Assembly: GCA_900553805.1 (NCBI GenBank)
Contig: USEU01000008.1
Location: 1-46,235 of the forward strand
Direction of reading: 5' to 3'
DNA: 46,235 nt
From: an uncultured Eubacteriales bacterium
GTDB taxonomy: Bacteria > Bacillota > Clostridia > Oscillospirales > Oscillospiraceae
The translations under genes and the position numbers were made by a program. Under the pieces are notes generated by a model. The model saw only the letters and a program-made list of their open reading frames with translations. It ran no database searches and was not told the DNA's origin. The first letter of the stretch is position 1. Every line of letters begins with the position of its first letter. This document shows positions 34,324-42,645 of the stretch, piece after piece.

Positions 34324-35310
34324 ATGGACGAGCTATTGAATATCTCTGACCTTTACGTCCAATACAACACGGACGACGCCACCGTTCACGCCGTCAACGG
34401 AGTGAATCTGGTGATCCACAAGGGCGAGGCCATGGGGCTGGTAGGTGAGACCGGCGCCGGAAAAACCACCACCGCCCTGAGCATTCTGAATATTCTCCCG
34501 GAAAAGGTTGGGCAGATCACCAGCGGCTCTGTGGTGTATGGCGGCAAGGACGTCCGCACCATGAACAAGCGGGAGCTGCATGCCATGCGCGGCAAGCAGA
34601 TCTCCATGATTTTCCAGGACCCCATGACCAGCCTGAACCCCATCATTACCGTGGGCGACCAGATCGGTGAAATGCTTAAGCTGCACTTCAAAAACATGGG
34701 CAAGGAGGAGCGCGCCCAGCGGACGGACGAGATCCTGCGGCTGGTGGGCATCCCCGCTGAGCGGAAAAATGAGTATCCCTTCCAGTTTTCCGGCGGAATG
34801 AAGCAGCGCATCGGTATCGCCATCGCTTTGGTCTGCCAACCTGACCTGCTGATCGCCGACGAGCCGACCACAGCTCTGGACGTTACCATCCAGGCCCAGA
34901 TCCTGCAGCTGATGCGGGAGCTGAAGCAGAACTTCAATACCGCCATGATCATGATCACCCATGACCTGGGCATCGTGGCGGAGACCTGCGACAGCGTTTC
35001 CGTGATGTATGCCGGTGAGATCATTGAATCCGGCACGGTGGAGGATGTGTTCCAGAAAATCGACAACCACCCCTACACCGTCGGTCTGTTCAACTGCATT
35101 CCCAAGCTGGACTCCACGGAAAAGCGGCTGACCCCCATTGAGGGCTTTATGGTAGACCCCACCAATCTGCCCACCGGCTGCAAGTTCCATGACCGCTGCC
35201 CCTACGCCACCGAGCGCTGCGGTTCGGAGCTGCCCAAGGGCTATAAGAAAGGGACCCACGAGATCAAATGCTTCCGCTATGAGCACTGGGGAAAGGAGGA
35301 GCAGGCATGA
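34324..35310 (+). CDS. ABC transporter ATP-binding protein, DppD/OppD type
   Basis: 328-residue ATPase. Walker A GETGAGKTT, signature FSGGMKQRIGIA, Walker B LLIADEPTTALDV, and the switch histidine in ITHDLGIVAE. The C-terminal oligopeptide extension contains the iron-sulfur-like cysteine set of OppD (CKFHDRCPYATERCG, with another Cys further on). It energises import together with the DppF-type partner whose ATG overlaps its stop. Confidence 0.95.
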   Translation: MDELLNISDLYVQYNTDDATVHAVNGVNLVIHKGEAMGLVGETGAGKTTTALSILNILPEKVGQITSGSVVYGGKDVRTMNKRELHAMRGKQISMIFQDPMTSLNPIITVGDQIGEMLKLHFKNMGKEERAQRTDEILRLVGIPAERKNEYPFQFSGGMKQRIGIAIALVCQPDLLIADEPTTALDVTIQAQILQLMRELKQNFNTAMIMITHDLGIVAETCDSVSVMYAGEIIESGTVEDVFQKIDNHPYTVGLFNCIPKLDSTEKRLTPIEGFMVDPTNLPTGCKFHDRCPYATERCGSELPKGYKKGTHEIKCFRYEHWGKEEQA

Positions 35311-36257
35311 GCACACCCATTATCGAAACCCGGCACCTGACCAAATACTTCAAGACGCCCCGGGGCATGCTCCACGCCGTAGAGGACGTGAGCCTGACCA
35401 TCGAGCCGGGCAAGACCATCGGCGTGGTGGGCGAATCCGGCTGCGGCAAGACCACCCTGGGACGGGTCATCACCCGGCTGGAGGAGGCCACCTCCGGCGA
35501 GGTCTATCTGGATGGCCGGGAGATCCTCCAGCTGAAAGGGCGGGAAAAGAACGCCATCTACCACGACATGCAGATGATCTTCCAGGATCCCTATTCCTCC
35601 CTGAATCCCCGGATGTCCGTGGGCAATATCATTGCCGACCCCATTGAGACCATGGGCGCGAAAATGTCCCACAAGGAGCTGAATCAAAAGGTCCTGCACC
35701 TGATGGAGACAGTGGGGCTGCCTGCCCGCTACTACAATCAGTACCCCCACGAGCTGGACGGCGGGCGACGGCAGCGGGTGGGTCTGGCCCGGGCGCTGGC
35801 GCTGGATCCCAAATTCATCGTATGCGATGAGCCGGTCTCCGCGCTGGACGTGTCCATTCAGGCCCAGATCCTAAACCTATTGATGGACCTGCAGGACCAG
35901 AAGCAGCTTGCCTACATGTTCATCACCCACAACCTGTTCGTTGTCAAGCACATCAGCCACGATATCATGGTCATGTACATGGGACAGGTGGTGGAGTATG
36001 CCGATAAGGAAGAGCTGTTTGCCCACCCCACCCATCCGTATACCAAGGCGCTGCTGGCTGCCATCCCCCAGCCCGACCTTTCCGGCCGGGGCAAGACCCG
36101 GGAGCTTCTGACCGGCGAGGTATCCAGTCCCATTGAGCCCAAGCCCGGCTGCCGCTTTGCGGCACGGTGCCCCTATGCATCCGAAAAGTGTCGCGAGGCG
36201 GCGATCCCGCTGAAGGAGATCGCGCCGCACCACTACTGCGCCTGCACACTGTTCTGA
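35307..36257 (+). CDS. ABC transporter ATP-binding protein, DppF/OppF type
   Basis: 316-residue ATPase. Walker A GESGCGKTT, Walker B IVCDEPVSALDV and switch region ITHNLFVVKH. The signature motif is LDGGRRQRVGLA instead of the usual LSGGQRQR, with Ser replaced by Asp; the partner DppD has a normal motif, so one of the two ATP sites could be altered. The C-terminal cysteines (CRFAARCPYASEKCRE) are present. The start overlaps the DppD stop as ATGA. Confidence 0.94.
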   Translation: MSTPIIETRHLTKYFKTPRGMLHAVEDVSLTIEPGKTIGVVGESGCGKTTLGRVITRLEEATSGEVYLDGREILQLKGREKNAIYHDMQMIFQDPYSSLNPRMSVGNIIADPIETMGAKMSHKELNQKVLHLMETVGLPARYYNQYPHELDGGRRQRVGLARALALDPKFIVCDEPVSALDVSIQAQILNLLMDLQDQKQLAYMFITHNLFVVKHISHDIMVMYMGQVVEYADKEELFAHPTHPYTKALLAAIPQPDLSGRGKTRELLTGEVSSPIEPKPGCRFAARCPYASEKCREAAIPLKEIAPHHYCACTLF

Positions 36258-36321
36258 TACGAAGATGATACCCCATAAAAGACGTATCCGCTGATACGTG
36301 TTCCAAAAAGGAGGAACCATT

Positions 36322-36762
36322 ATGAAAATTGCCGTTGGGTCCGACCATTGCGGCTATAAGATGAAAATGCAGGTGCTCCCCTATCTCGAGAAAAATCACG
36401 AGATCATTGATTACGGGTGCTACTCCACCGACATGGTAGATTTCCCGGACATCGCCCAGCAGATCTGCGGCGCGATCCTTTCCGGGAAAGCCGAGCGGGG
36501 CATCATGTTTTGCAGCACCGGCTGCGGCGCTGTGATCGCCTGCAACAAGATCAAGGGGATCCGCGCCGCTCTCTGCCACGACACCTACTGCGCCCACCAG
36601 TGCGTCGAGCATGACAATGTGCAGATTCTTGCTCTTGGCGGCGAGGTGATCGGCTACTATACCGCCATTGAGGTGATCAACAGCTTCCTTGGCGCCGAAT
36701 TCTCCGGCGAGGCGGAGTTCGTCCGCCGCCTGGAAAAGCTGGAGCATCTGGAAGCGAAATAA
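36322..36762 (+). CDS. RpiB/LacAB family sugar-phosphate isomerase
   Basis: 146-residue protein, the usual length for the family. KIAVGSDHCGYKMK at the N-terminus (Asp-His of the phosphate/ring-opening site), the catalytic cysteine region MFCSTGCGAVIACNKIKGIRAA (shown in part; Cys at about residue 66) and HDNVQILALGGEVIG are all present. Members interconvert aldose and ketose phosphates, such as ribose 5-phosphate/ribulose 5-phosphate or allose/galactose 6-phosphates. With the ribokinase-like gene of the same locus it could bring the freed sugar into the pentose phosphate pathway. AAAAAGGAGGAACC precedes the ATG. A short hairpin (36282-36299) separates it from the importer genes. Confidence 0.9.
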   Translation: MKIAVGSDHCGYKMKMQVLPYLEKNHEIIDYGCYSTDMVDFPDIAQQICGAILSGKAERGIMFCSTGCGAVIACNKIKGIRAALCHDTYCAHQCVEHDNVQILALGGEVIGYYTAIEVINSFLGAEFSGEAEFVRRLEKLEHLEAK

Positions 36763-36774
36763 CCATGCCCGCAG

Positions 36775-36811
36775 GACAGGGAATCGGAACGGACTGTGCC
36801 GGTTCCCTGTC
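36775..36811 (+). terminator. Probable terminator after the RpiB-like gene
   Basis: GACAGGGAA pairs with TTCCCTGTC with an inner CGG/CCG, followed by a T-rich but interrupted stretch. Confidence 0.5.
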
Positions 36812-36832
36812 TGCTATCTTTCCTGTTTTCTC

Positions 36833-37007
36833 TTATCTCATTCTGATTTCCCAGACAGTGTTGCCTGCCAGGCAGGCATACAGGATCCCCTGGGCCACAT
36901 CCTCCGAAGTCTCCCAGTTGGAGGCATCGACCCGCTCCTGTGTTCTGCCGAAGCCGATCTCGAACTCCGTCCTGGTCGCGCTGGGGCACACCACACAAGT
37001 TTATAAT
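36833..37007 (-). pseudogene. Short-chain dehydrogenase (SDR), C-terminal remnant
   Basis: About 57 codons on the minus strand read TCVVCPSATRTEFEIG, then WETSEDVAQGILYACLAG and WEIRMR before TAA. The CP-x-TxTEF segment and the helix EDVAQGILYAL-type followed by a final strand are the usual end of SDR proteins. Nothing upstream continues the frame (a stop lies directly before), and there is no start codon, so this is a decayed 3' fragment of a NAD(P)-dependent oxidoreductase gene. Confidence 0.55.
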
Positions 37008-37112
37008 TGGTCAGAAATTGATCGCCAACGAAAATATTCTTTCCATTGTCACATTGAAAACCCGGGCACAGACACACGTCCCTGCCGACAGCGCCAAAAT
37101 ACTGCCGGATGA

Positions 37113-37262
37113 GCGGCTCCTTATACCTATGCCGAAATTGCGGCGATCCTAGCATTCAGCTCCCAGAGCCATTTTATCCGCACCTTCCGCAGCCAGACGG
37201 GATACACACCGAAGGCATTTCGCAATCAGTTTTTCCGCACGCCGGGGAAAATCGCACCATAG
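37113..37262 (+). pseudogene. AraC family regulator, C-terminal remnant
   Basis: The codons read YTYAEIAAILAFSSQSHFIR, then TFRSQTGYTPKAFRN and a short tail to TAG. This is the second helix-turn-helix of AraC regulators. The first helix-turn-helix and the sensor domain are missing; the frame is closed by TGA directly upstream, and a one- or two-base change would be needed to join it to GSLY before it. It lies next to the SDR remnant, so a former SDR-AraC unit has decayed in this ~519-bp gap (36763-37281). Confidence 0.65.
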
Positions 37263-37281
37263 GAAAAGGAGGCCATTTCCA

Positions 37282-37854
37282 GTGAAGCAAAAATATCAGC
37301 AGGACTACCGCATTTACACCACCGTCGATGATAACGGGAAGATAAAGGACCATGCCGAATACATCGGCCCGCGCCTGCGTTTCCTGCAAGCGCCCATCCC
37401 GCGCCACAGGGGGCAGCGTCTTGCTCTGGCAGGTGTCTGCCTGGAAGTGCTCCTGATTCTGCTGCCGCTGCTGCATCGCAATCATCTTTCCTCTGTTTTT
37501 TATGGTGTTCTGCCTCATATTCTCACCCTGGTCCCGCTGTGGTTCGCCCTGCAGGGCATGCTTCCGGCGCCCCGCCTGAAAGAGCCGCTGACCCGGGAGC
37601 AGGCTGATGCCATCGCCAACGGCGGCATCACCTGCCCGCCCATTGCGCTGGGCTTCACCGCTGCCGCGTCCATCGGCGCCTGCCTCTGGCTGTTTCTTTT
37701 CTCGCACGGCGCGGCCGTCACGACCGATTGGATCTTCCTTGGCTGTGATCTTCTTGCCGTTGTCATCAATCTGCTGCTTCTGAAAGCGCGTCCCAGCTTT
37801 GCCACGGCTGTGGAGCCCGCATCGGACGCAAGATCACCGTCAAAAAGCCTCTGA
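37282..37854 (+). CDS. Small polytopic membrane protein of unknown function
   Basis: 190 residues. A charged N-terminal part (~45 residues) is followed by four hydrophobic segments at about 48-65, 72-90, 118-140 and 145-162, and a polar tail. I do not recognise a family. The basic N-terminus and the segment RLKEPLTREQADAIANGG between helices 2 and 3 suggest both lie in the cytoplasm. GTG start behind AAAAGGAGG. It is alone, flanked by decayed genes upstream and a terminator downstream. Confidence 0.7.
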   Translation: MKQKYQQDYRIYTTVDDNGKIKDHAEYIGPRLRFLQAPIPRHRGQRLALAGVCLEVLLILLPLLHRNHLSSVFYGVLPHILTLVPLWFALQGMLPAPRLKEPLTREQADAIANGGITCPPIALGFTAAASIGACLWLFLFSHGAAVTTDWIFLGCDLLAVVINLLLLKARPSFATAVEPASDARSPSKSL

Positions 37855-37869
37855 CGACTAGCCATGATG

Positions 37870-37918
37870 CGTTGTGAGCAGAGCTGCTCACAGCCACCGG
37901 CCGGTGTCGGAGGTTTTT
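37870..37918 (+). terminator. Tandem hairpin terminator
   Basis: TGTGAGCA/TGCTCACA forms one stem, CACCGGCCGGTG a second, followed by TTTTT. It insulates the membrane-protein gene from the Rnf-type operon. Confidence 0.65.
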
Positions 37919-37983
37919 CTGATACGGGCACCGCTCGAATGCCAGAGCCCTATATCAAATCCGTATAGGCCGGCATATCATCT

Positions 37984-38005
37984 TGATATCTTTTTATCGA
38001 TATCA
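37984..38005 (+). promoter_or_regulatory. Palindromic operator upstream of the Rnf-type operon
   Basis: TGATATC and GATATCA are separated by 8 bp, immediately before the -35 box. A further CTTGATAT-like and AGATATTGAT half-sites flank it. The regulator is not encoded nearby. Confidence 0.5.
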
Positions 38006-38010
38006 GGGGC

Positions 38011-38039
38011 TTGACTTTCCGCATAGATATTGATAAAAT
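38011..38039 (+). promoter_or_regulatory. Promoter of the Rnf-type operon
   Basis: TTGACT (38011-38016) and TAAAAT (38034-38039) with a 17-bp spacer. Confidence 0.7.
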
Positions 38040-38045
38040 AATATC

Positions 38046-38130
38046 GAAAAGCCGTCAGGGAAACCGCCTCCCCGCCGGAAGCGGAGAGGTGATTCGGGCG
38101 GTTTGCATTTTGCAAATGCTATTATTAAAA
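38046..38130 (+). ncRNA. Structured 5' leader of the Rnf-type operon
   Basis: About 98 nt separate the predicted transcription start from the first start codon. AAACCGCC (38061-38068) pairs with GGCGGTTT (38097-38104), enclosing an inner CCGC-GGAA-GCGG hairpin; directly after comes TTTGCA-TTT-TGCAAA, then an A/T-rich stretch and AAAAGGAG. No T-run follows, so any control would be on translation rather than termination. I cannot assign a riboswitch class by eye. Confidence 0.4.
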
Positions 38131-38143
38131 GGAGAGAATGACA

Positions 38144-39193
38144 ATGAACATGAAAAAAATCCTTGCGCTGGCGCTGTGCGTTTGCATGGTGGCCACTCTT
38201 GCCGCCTGCGGTGAGAAGCAGTCCGACTACAAGCTGGGGATGGGCATCGTGGTAAACATGGGCAGCTCCGCTGATAACAACGCCCAGGTGGATGCCACGG
38301 TGGCCACGGTGGTGACCGATGCCGATGGCAAGATCGTCTCCTGCCGCATTGACGTGGCGCAGAACAAGATGAACGTGACCGACGGCGAAGTGGACACCGA
38401 GCAGGCCTTCAAGACCAAGATGGAGCTTGGCTCCGACTATGGCATGGCCGGTAATCCCTACTCCTCCGACAACAACGGCGACGGCAAGGTCCTGGAGTGG
38501 GACGAGCAGGCAAAGGCTTTTGAGAAGTATGTCGTGGGCAAGACCGCTGACGAAATCGAAGCCATGACCACCCAGGAGGCGGAGGGCCACCAGATCTCCA
38601 CCGACGAGGCGTTGCTGTCCGCCGGCTGCACCATTCAGATCGACGACTTCAAGGGCGCTGTGGTAAAGGCCTGCCGCGATGAGCAGGGCGTGAGCTTCAA
38701 GTCCGGCGCGGACTTTACTCTGGGTGTGGCTGCCAAGACCACTGCCGCCGAGTCCACCGCCGCCACCGAGGATGAGGACGGCGTTGTGAAGATGTACACC
38801 GATTTTGCCGCCGCCGTGGTGGTGGACGGCAAGATCGTCGCCGCTCTGAACGATGCCATTCAGCCCAGCATCACCGTCAACGTGGACGGCGAGATCGTTG
38901 AGACCGCGTTCAAGGCCACCAAGCGTGAGCTGAAGGAGGATTACGGCATGGCCGGTAATCCTTACTCCTCCGACAACAACGGCGACGGCAAGGTCCTGGA
39001 ATGGTATGAGCAGTCCGCCGCTTTTTCCAGCTACGTTGTGGGCAAGACCGCTGACCAGGTCGCCGGAATGGAGACCCAGGAGGCGGAGGGCCACGTGATC
39101 GCCGCCGACAAGGCGCTGCTGGACGCGGGCTGCACCATCCAGATCAGCTCTATCTGCGCCGTGATGGCCCAGGCCGCCAACAACGCCCGCTGA
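38144..39193 (+). CDS. Lipoprotein with two FMN-binding-like repeats
   Basis: 349-residue lipoprotein: signal peptide and lipobox LAAC (Cys22). Two repeats (residues ~30-180 and ~215-345) each contain DYGMAGNPYSS, a calcium-loop-like DNNGDGKVLEW and a final AGCTIQI segment. AGCT (T163, T331) sits where FMN_bind domains have SGAT, whose threonine is flavinylated by ApbE. With apbE next and rnf genes following, it is probably an extracytoplasmic flavin carrier or acceptor, similar in concept to Listeria PplA. Flavinylation with Cys in the motif is unproven. Of three close ATGs, the second (38144) has the best distance to GGAG. Confidence 0.75.
   Translation: MNMKKILALALCVCMVATLAACGEKQSDYKLGMGIVVNMGSSADNNAQVDATVATVVTDADGKIVSCRIDVAQNKMNVTDGEVDTEQAFKTKMELGSDYGMAGNPYSSDNNGDGKVLEWDEQAKAFEKYVVGKTADEIEAMTTQEAEGHQISTDEALLSAGCTIQIDDFKGAVVKACRDEQGVSFKSGADFTLGVAAKTTAAESTAATEDEDGVVKMYTDFAAAVVVDGKIVAALNDAIQPSITVNVDGEIVETAFKATKRELKEDYGMAGNPYSSDNNGDGKVLEWYEQSAAFSSYVVGKTADQVAGMETQEAEGHVIAADKALLDAGCTIQISSICAVMAQAANNAR
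38435..39004 (+). repeat. Internal duplication within the lipoprotein gene
   Basis: Positions 38435-38500 and 38939-39004 (504 bp apart) are nearly identical in DNA over 66 bases, with changes almost only at third codon positions. They encode the DYGMAGNPYSS/DNNGDGKVLEW block of each repeat. Confidence 0.85.
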
Positions 39194-39215
39194 TCCGCGA
39201 ATCACAAATAAGGCA

Positions 39216-40277
39216 TTGAAAAAGCGACTGAAGAAGCTTTTCTGCCTATCCGTCGTTACAGGGCTGCTCGTCACACTGGCGGGCTGCCCTGCAACTTCAG
39301 TTAAGGCAGAACCGAAGGGCATGGCATATTTCACCTTTTTTGACACGGTATCCTACATTTACAGCTACGCCGGGGACAGCCAGCAGGTCTTCGAGGCCAA
39401 CTGCCAGGCAGCGGCCCAGATACTGGAGACATATCACCAGCTCTTCGACATCTATCACGAATACAGCGGCGTCACCAACCTGGCCACCGTAAATCGGAAC
39501 GCCGGCGGGGACGCGCTGGAGGTCTCTCCCGCGCTGATTGAATTCCTGCTCTATGCCAGGCAGATGTACGACACCACCAGCGGGGAGATGAACGTCATGA
39601 TGGGCTCCGTGCTGCGGCTGTGGCACGACTGCCGGGAGGCCGCCTCCCAGGAGCCGGAGAACACGCAGATCCCCACGGCGCAGGCGCTGGCCCAGGCTGC
39701 CGCCCACACCGATATCTCCACCCTGGAGATCGACCCGGAGCACAACACAGTGCGCATTTCCGACCCCCTTGCCTCCATCGACGTGGGCGCGCTGGCCAAG
39801 GGCTATGCCACTGAGCGGGCCGCCCAGCGCCTGCTGGAGTCCAATGCGGACGGCTACGTGCTGAACATTGGCGGCAATATCCGCATTCTGGGACACAAAC
39901 CCGATGGAAGCAGCTGGGCCACCGGCATCAAGGATCCCAGGGACCCGGAGCAGTATGCCGCCCGGGTCAGCCTTGCGGATACCTCCTGCGTGACCTCCGG
40001 CAATTATGAGCGCTTCTTCACCGTGGACGGGGTCCGCTATCACCACATCATCGACAAGGACACCCAAATGCCCGCCGCCTATTTTGCCTCCGTCACGGTG
40101 ATCACGCCGGACAGCGGTCTGGCCGACACGCTGTCCACCGCGCTGTTCTGTATGCCCTATGAGGATGGGCTCGCCCTGACGCAGGCGCTTGGGAACGTCC
40201 AGGCGCTGTGGATCCTGCCGGACGGCACCCAATACAAGACCCCAGGGCTGGAGCTGCTGGCGTCTTCCCCGGAATAA
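39216..40277 (+). CDS. apbE: FAD:protein FMN transferase (ApbE)
   Basis: 353-residue lipoprotein-type ApbE, with signal sequence and lipobox LAGC (Cys24). The core motifs are all visible: ASIDVGALAKGYATERAA, NIGGNIRILG, SCVTSGNYERFF and HHIIDKDTQMPA. The enzyme uses FAD and Mg2+ to attach FMN by a phosphodiester bond to Thr/Ser of target motifs on the outer face of the membrane. Obvious targets here are RnfG, RnfD and the upstream lipoprotein. The start is uncertain: the frame opens at TTG 39216 with AAGG only 1-2 bp away, and no ATG precedes the signal peptide. Confidence 0.95.
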   Translation: MKKRLKKLFCLSVVTGLLVTLAGCPATSVKAEPKGMAYFTFFDTVSYIYSYAGDSQQVFEANCQAAAQILETYHQLFDIYHEYSGVTNLATVNRNAGGDALEVSPALIEFLLYARQMYDTTSGEMNVMMGSVLRLWHDCREAASQEPENTQIPTAQALAQAAAHTDISTLEIDPEHNTVRISDPLASIDVGALAKGYATERAAQRLLESNADGYVLNIGGNIRILGHKPDGSSWATGIKDPRDPEQYAARVSLADTSCVTSGNYERFFTVDGVRYHHIIDKDTQMPAAYFASVTVITPDSGLADTLSTALFCMPYEDGLALTQALGNVQALWILPDGTQYKTPGLELLASSPE

Positions 40278-40348
40278 AACGTCCTTATCCCCCAATGGGA
40301 AGCCTGCCTGGCATTCTCACTTTAAAAAACAAAGGAGGAGAAACTGCT

Positions 40349-41707
40349 TTGAAAAAAGACATCTCGTCTCTGCATGTGCCCCACAACAAGCACACCGCCG
40401 CATGCGAGCCTGTGCGGATCGACCTGCCCAAGGAGGTCGTTCTGCCCATGAATATGCACTCCGGCCATGAGGCCGAGCCCATCGTCCAGGTGGGCGACAC
40501 GGTAAAGGTGGGGCAGCTGATTGCCCGCGAGGAGGGCCGATTCTCATCCCCCGTCCACGCCACCGTATCCGGCAAAGTAGTACAGATCGGCACCATGGAC
40601 ACCGCGAAGGGGAAACTCACCACCGTGATCCGTATTGAAAGCGACGGTCTGATGGAAGTCGCTCCCACCGTAAAGCCACCCGTGGTCACCGACTGCGACA
40701 GCTTCCTGCAGGCCGTGCGGGAAAGCGGCATGGTCGGCCTGGGCGGCGCGGCTTTCCCCACCTGGGCGAAGCTGAATGAGGCCAGAAATGCGGATTACAA
40801 GGTGGACACCGTTCTGATCAATGCCGCCGAATGCGAGCCCTACATCACCAGCGACCATCGGATGATGCTGGCACACCCCGAGCTGATCGCTGACGGCATC
40901 GAGTACCTGCGCAAGTACATGAGCGACTACCTGAAGGATGCGGTATATAAAATCTGCATTGAGAAGAACAAGCCCGACGCCATCGCGCTGCTGAAGAAAA
41001 CCTTTGCCGGCAAGGATTATGTCCAGGTCCATGAGCTGAACGCCATCTATCCCCAGGGCGCCAAGCAGGTGATGCTCTACAACGCCACCGGCCGCGTTGC
41101 CATTGCCGGGCGGCGCTTCCCCTCCTTCGGCGCGCTGATCATCAATGTGTCCTCCCTGGCGCTGACGGCCCATTACCTGAACACCGGCATGCCGCTGGTG
41201 GAGCGCATCGTCACCGTGGACGGGCCCGCCGTGGAGAAGCCCATGAATCTGATCGCTCCCATCGGCACCCGGATCAGTGAGCTTCTGAAATACACGGGGC
41301 TGAAGTCCCAGCCGGGCAAGATCGTCGTGGGCGGCCCCATGAACGGCTCCGCCATCTGCTCGGTGGATGATCCGATCGTCAAGGTCTCCAACGCGGTGCT
41401 GGTATTTGACGAAAAGCGCGCCGTGCTCCCGGAGGCCTCCGCCTGCATCAACTGCGGCCGCTGCGTGGAAAAATGCCCCGTCGGGATCAGCGTGGCCATG
41501 GTCGACCGGGTCATGAAGCTTCGCGACGAGGAGCGCCGGGTCAAGGCGCTGATCGACACCGGCGTACGGCAGTGCGTGGACTGCGCCTGCTGCTCCTACG
41601 TGTGTCCCGCCCACCGTCCCCTGCTCCAGATCAATCAGCAGGCCAAATCCTATCTGAAACAATATGCCGCCGCGCAAAAAGAAAAAGCGGGAGGTGCGAC
41701 CAAATGA
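40349..41707 (+). CDS. rnfC: Rnf complex subunit RnfC
   Basis: 452-residue peripheral subunit. GLGGAAFPTWAKL is the Complex I 51-kDa-like flavin/NADH-binding signature, NAAECEPYITSDHRMM is the second conserved segment, and an SLBB region and GGPMNGSA follow. Two [4Fe-4S] motifs, CINCGRCVEKCP and CVDCACCSYVCP, lie near residues 370-425. In canonical Rnf this subunit exchanges electrons with NAD(H) on the cytoplasmic face. TTG start behind AAAGGAGG; the longer frame overlaps the end of apbE and is rejected. Its stop overlaps the rnfD start as ATGA. Confidence 0.95.
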   Translation: MKKDISSLHVPHNKHTAACEPVRIDLPKEVVLPMNMHSGHEAEPIVQVGDTVKVGQLIAREEGRFSSPVHATVSGKVVQIGTMDTAKGKLTTVIRIESDGLMEVAPTVKPPVVTDCDSFLQAVRESGMVGLGGAAFPTWAKLNEARNADYKVDTVLINAAECEPYITSDHRMMLAHPELIADGIEYLRKYMSDYLKDAVYKICIEKNKPDAIALLKKTFAGKDYVQVHELNAIYPQGAKQVMLYNATGRVAIAGRRFPSFGALIINVSSLALTAHYLNTGMPLVERIVTVDGPAVEKPMNLIAPIGTRISELLKYTGLKSQPGKIVVGGPMNGSAICSVDDPIVKVSNAVLVFDEKRAVLPEASACINCGRCVEKCPVGISVAMVDRVMKLRDEERRVKALIDTGVRQCVDCACCSYVCPAHRPLLQINQQAKSYLKQYAAAQKEKAGGATK

Positions 41708-42645
41708 CAACGCTCCATATTTCTCCGACGCCCCACATCCATGAGCCCGGCTCCTCCACCCAGCGGATCATGCTGGATGTGATCATCGCCCTGCTCCCCG
41801 CCACCGTCGCGGGCATTGTGATCTTCGGCGTTTCCGCGCTGTGGACGGTCCTGACCTGTATCGCAGCCACTGTTCTGTCGGAATTTCTGTTCAACCTCTG
41901 CGCCGGAAAGAAGCAGACCGTCGGCGACCTGTCCGCCGTGGTCACCGGCCTGCTGCTGGCGCTGAACCTGAGCACCAACGTGCCCCTGTGGCAGTGCGCT
42001 CTGGGCGGCGTGTTTGCCATGGTGGTGGTCAAGGGCTTCTATGGCGGCATCGGCAAGAACCTGGTCAACCCCGCCATTGCGGCCCGCGTGTTCCTGCTGC
42101 TGGCCTTCACCGGCACGGTGGCCGGCGGCGCGATGCCGGTGATCGCGGACCTCACTTCCTCCGCCACTCCCCTGGTGACCATCAACCAGGGCGCTGAGGC
42201 AGCCAAGGCAATTTCCCTGTCGGAGCTGTTTCTGGGCGTCTACGGCGGAGCCATCGGCGAGACCTGCACCATTGCCCTGCTGCTTGGCTACGGATATCTG
42301 ATCGTCCGGCGGGTCATCAAATGGTACGTCCCCGCCTCCTTCGCCGCCACGGTATTCGTCTGCGCTTTCCTCTTCGGCGGCTTTGACGTGGGCTATGCCA
42401 TGCAGCATGTTCTGTCCGGTGGCCTGCTGCTGGGCGCCATCTTCATGGCCACGGACTATGTGACCACCCCCATCACCGGCACGGGCCGGGTGGTATTCTG
42501 CGTGGGGGCGGGCATTCTGACCTATCTCATCCGCCGCTTTGGCGGCTACCCCGAGGGTGTTTCCATTGCGATCCTGACCATGAATCTGCTGACGCCCTTC
42601 ATCTCCGACCTGACCAAGAAGAAAACGCTGGGAGGTGTGAAGTGA
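41704..42645 (+). CDS. rnfD: Rnf complex subunit RnfD
   Basis: 313-residue membrane subunit, 8-10 helices. GKNLVNPAIAARVFLLLAF and FMATDYVTTPITGTGR are conserved in RnfD/NqrB. The flavin-attachment threonine is expected at T155 in LTSSATPL, close to the standard SGATP motif. The subunit carries flavins across the membrane. Its TGA is adjacent to the rnfG ATG (GTGATG). Confidence 0.95.
   Translation: MTTLHISPTPHIHEPGSSTQRIMLDVIIALLPATVAGIVIFGVSALWTVLTCIAATVLSEFLFNLCAGKKQTVGDLSAVVTGLLLALNLSTNVPLWQCALGGVFAMVVVKGFYGGIGKNLVNPAIAARVFLLLAFTGTVAGGAMPVIADLTSSATPLVTINQGAEAAKAISLSELFLGVYGGAIGETCTIALLLGYGYLIVRRVIKWYVPASFAATVFVCAFLFGGFDVGYAMQHVLSGGLLLGAIFMATDYVTTPITGTGRVVFCVGAGILTYLIRRFGGYPEGVSIAILTMNLLTPFISDLTKKKTLGGVK

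Noticed and set aside
38046..38130. FMN or tetrahydrofolate riboswitch in the Rnf operon leader
   Set aside because: The fragment GGAGAGGTGATTCG is reminiscent of the folate aptamer, but the remaining conserved segments of either class are not visible, so no class is assigned.
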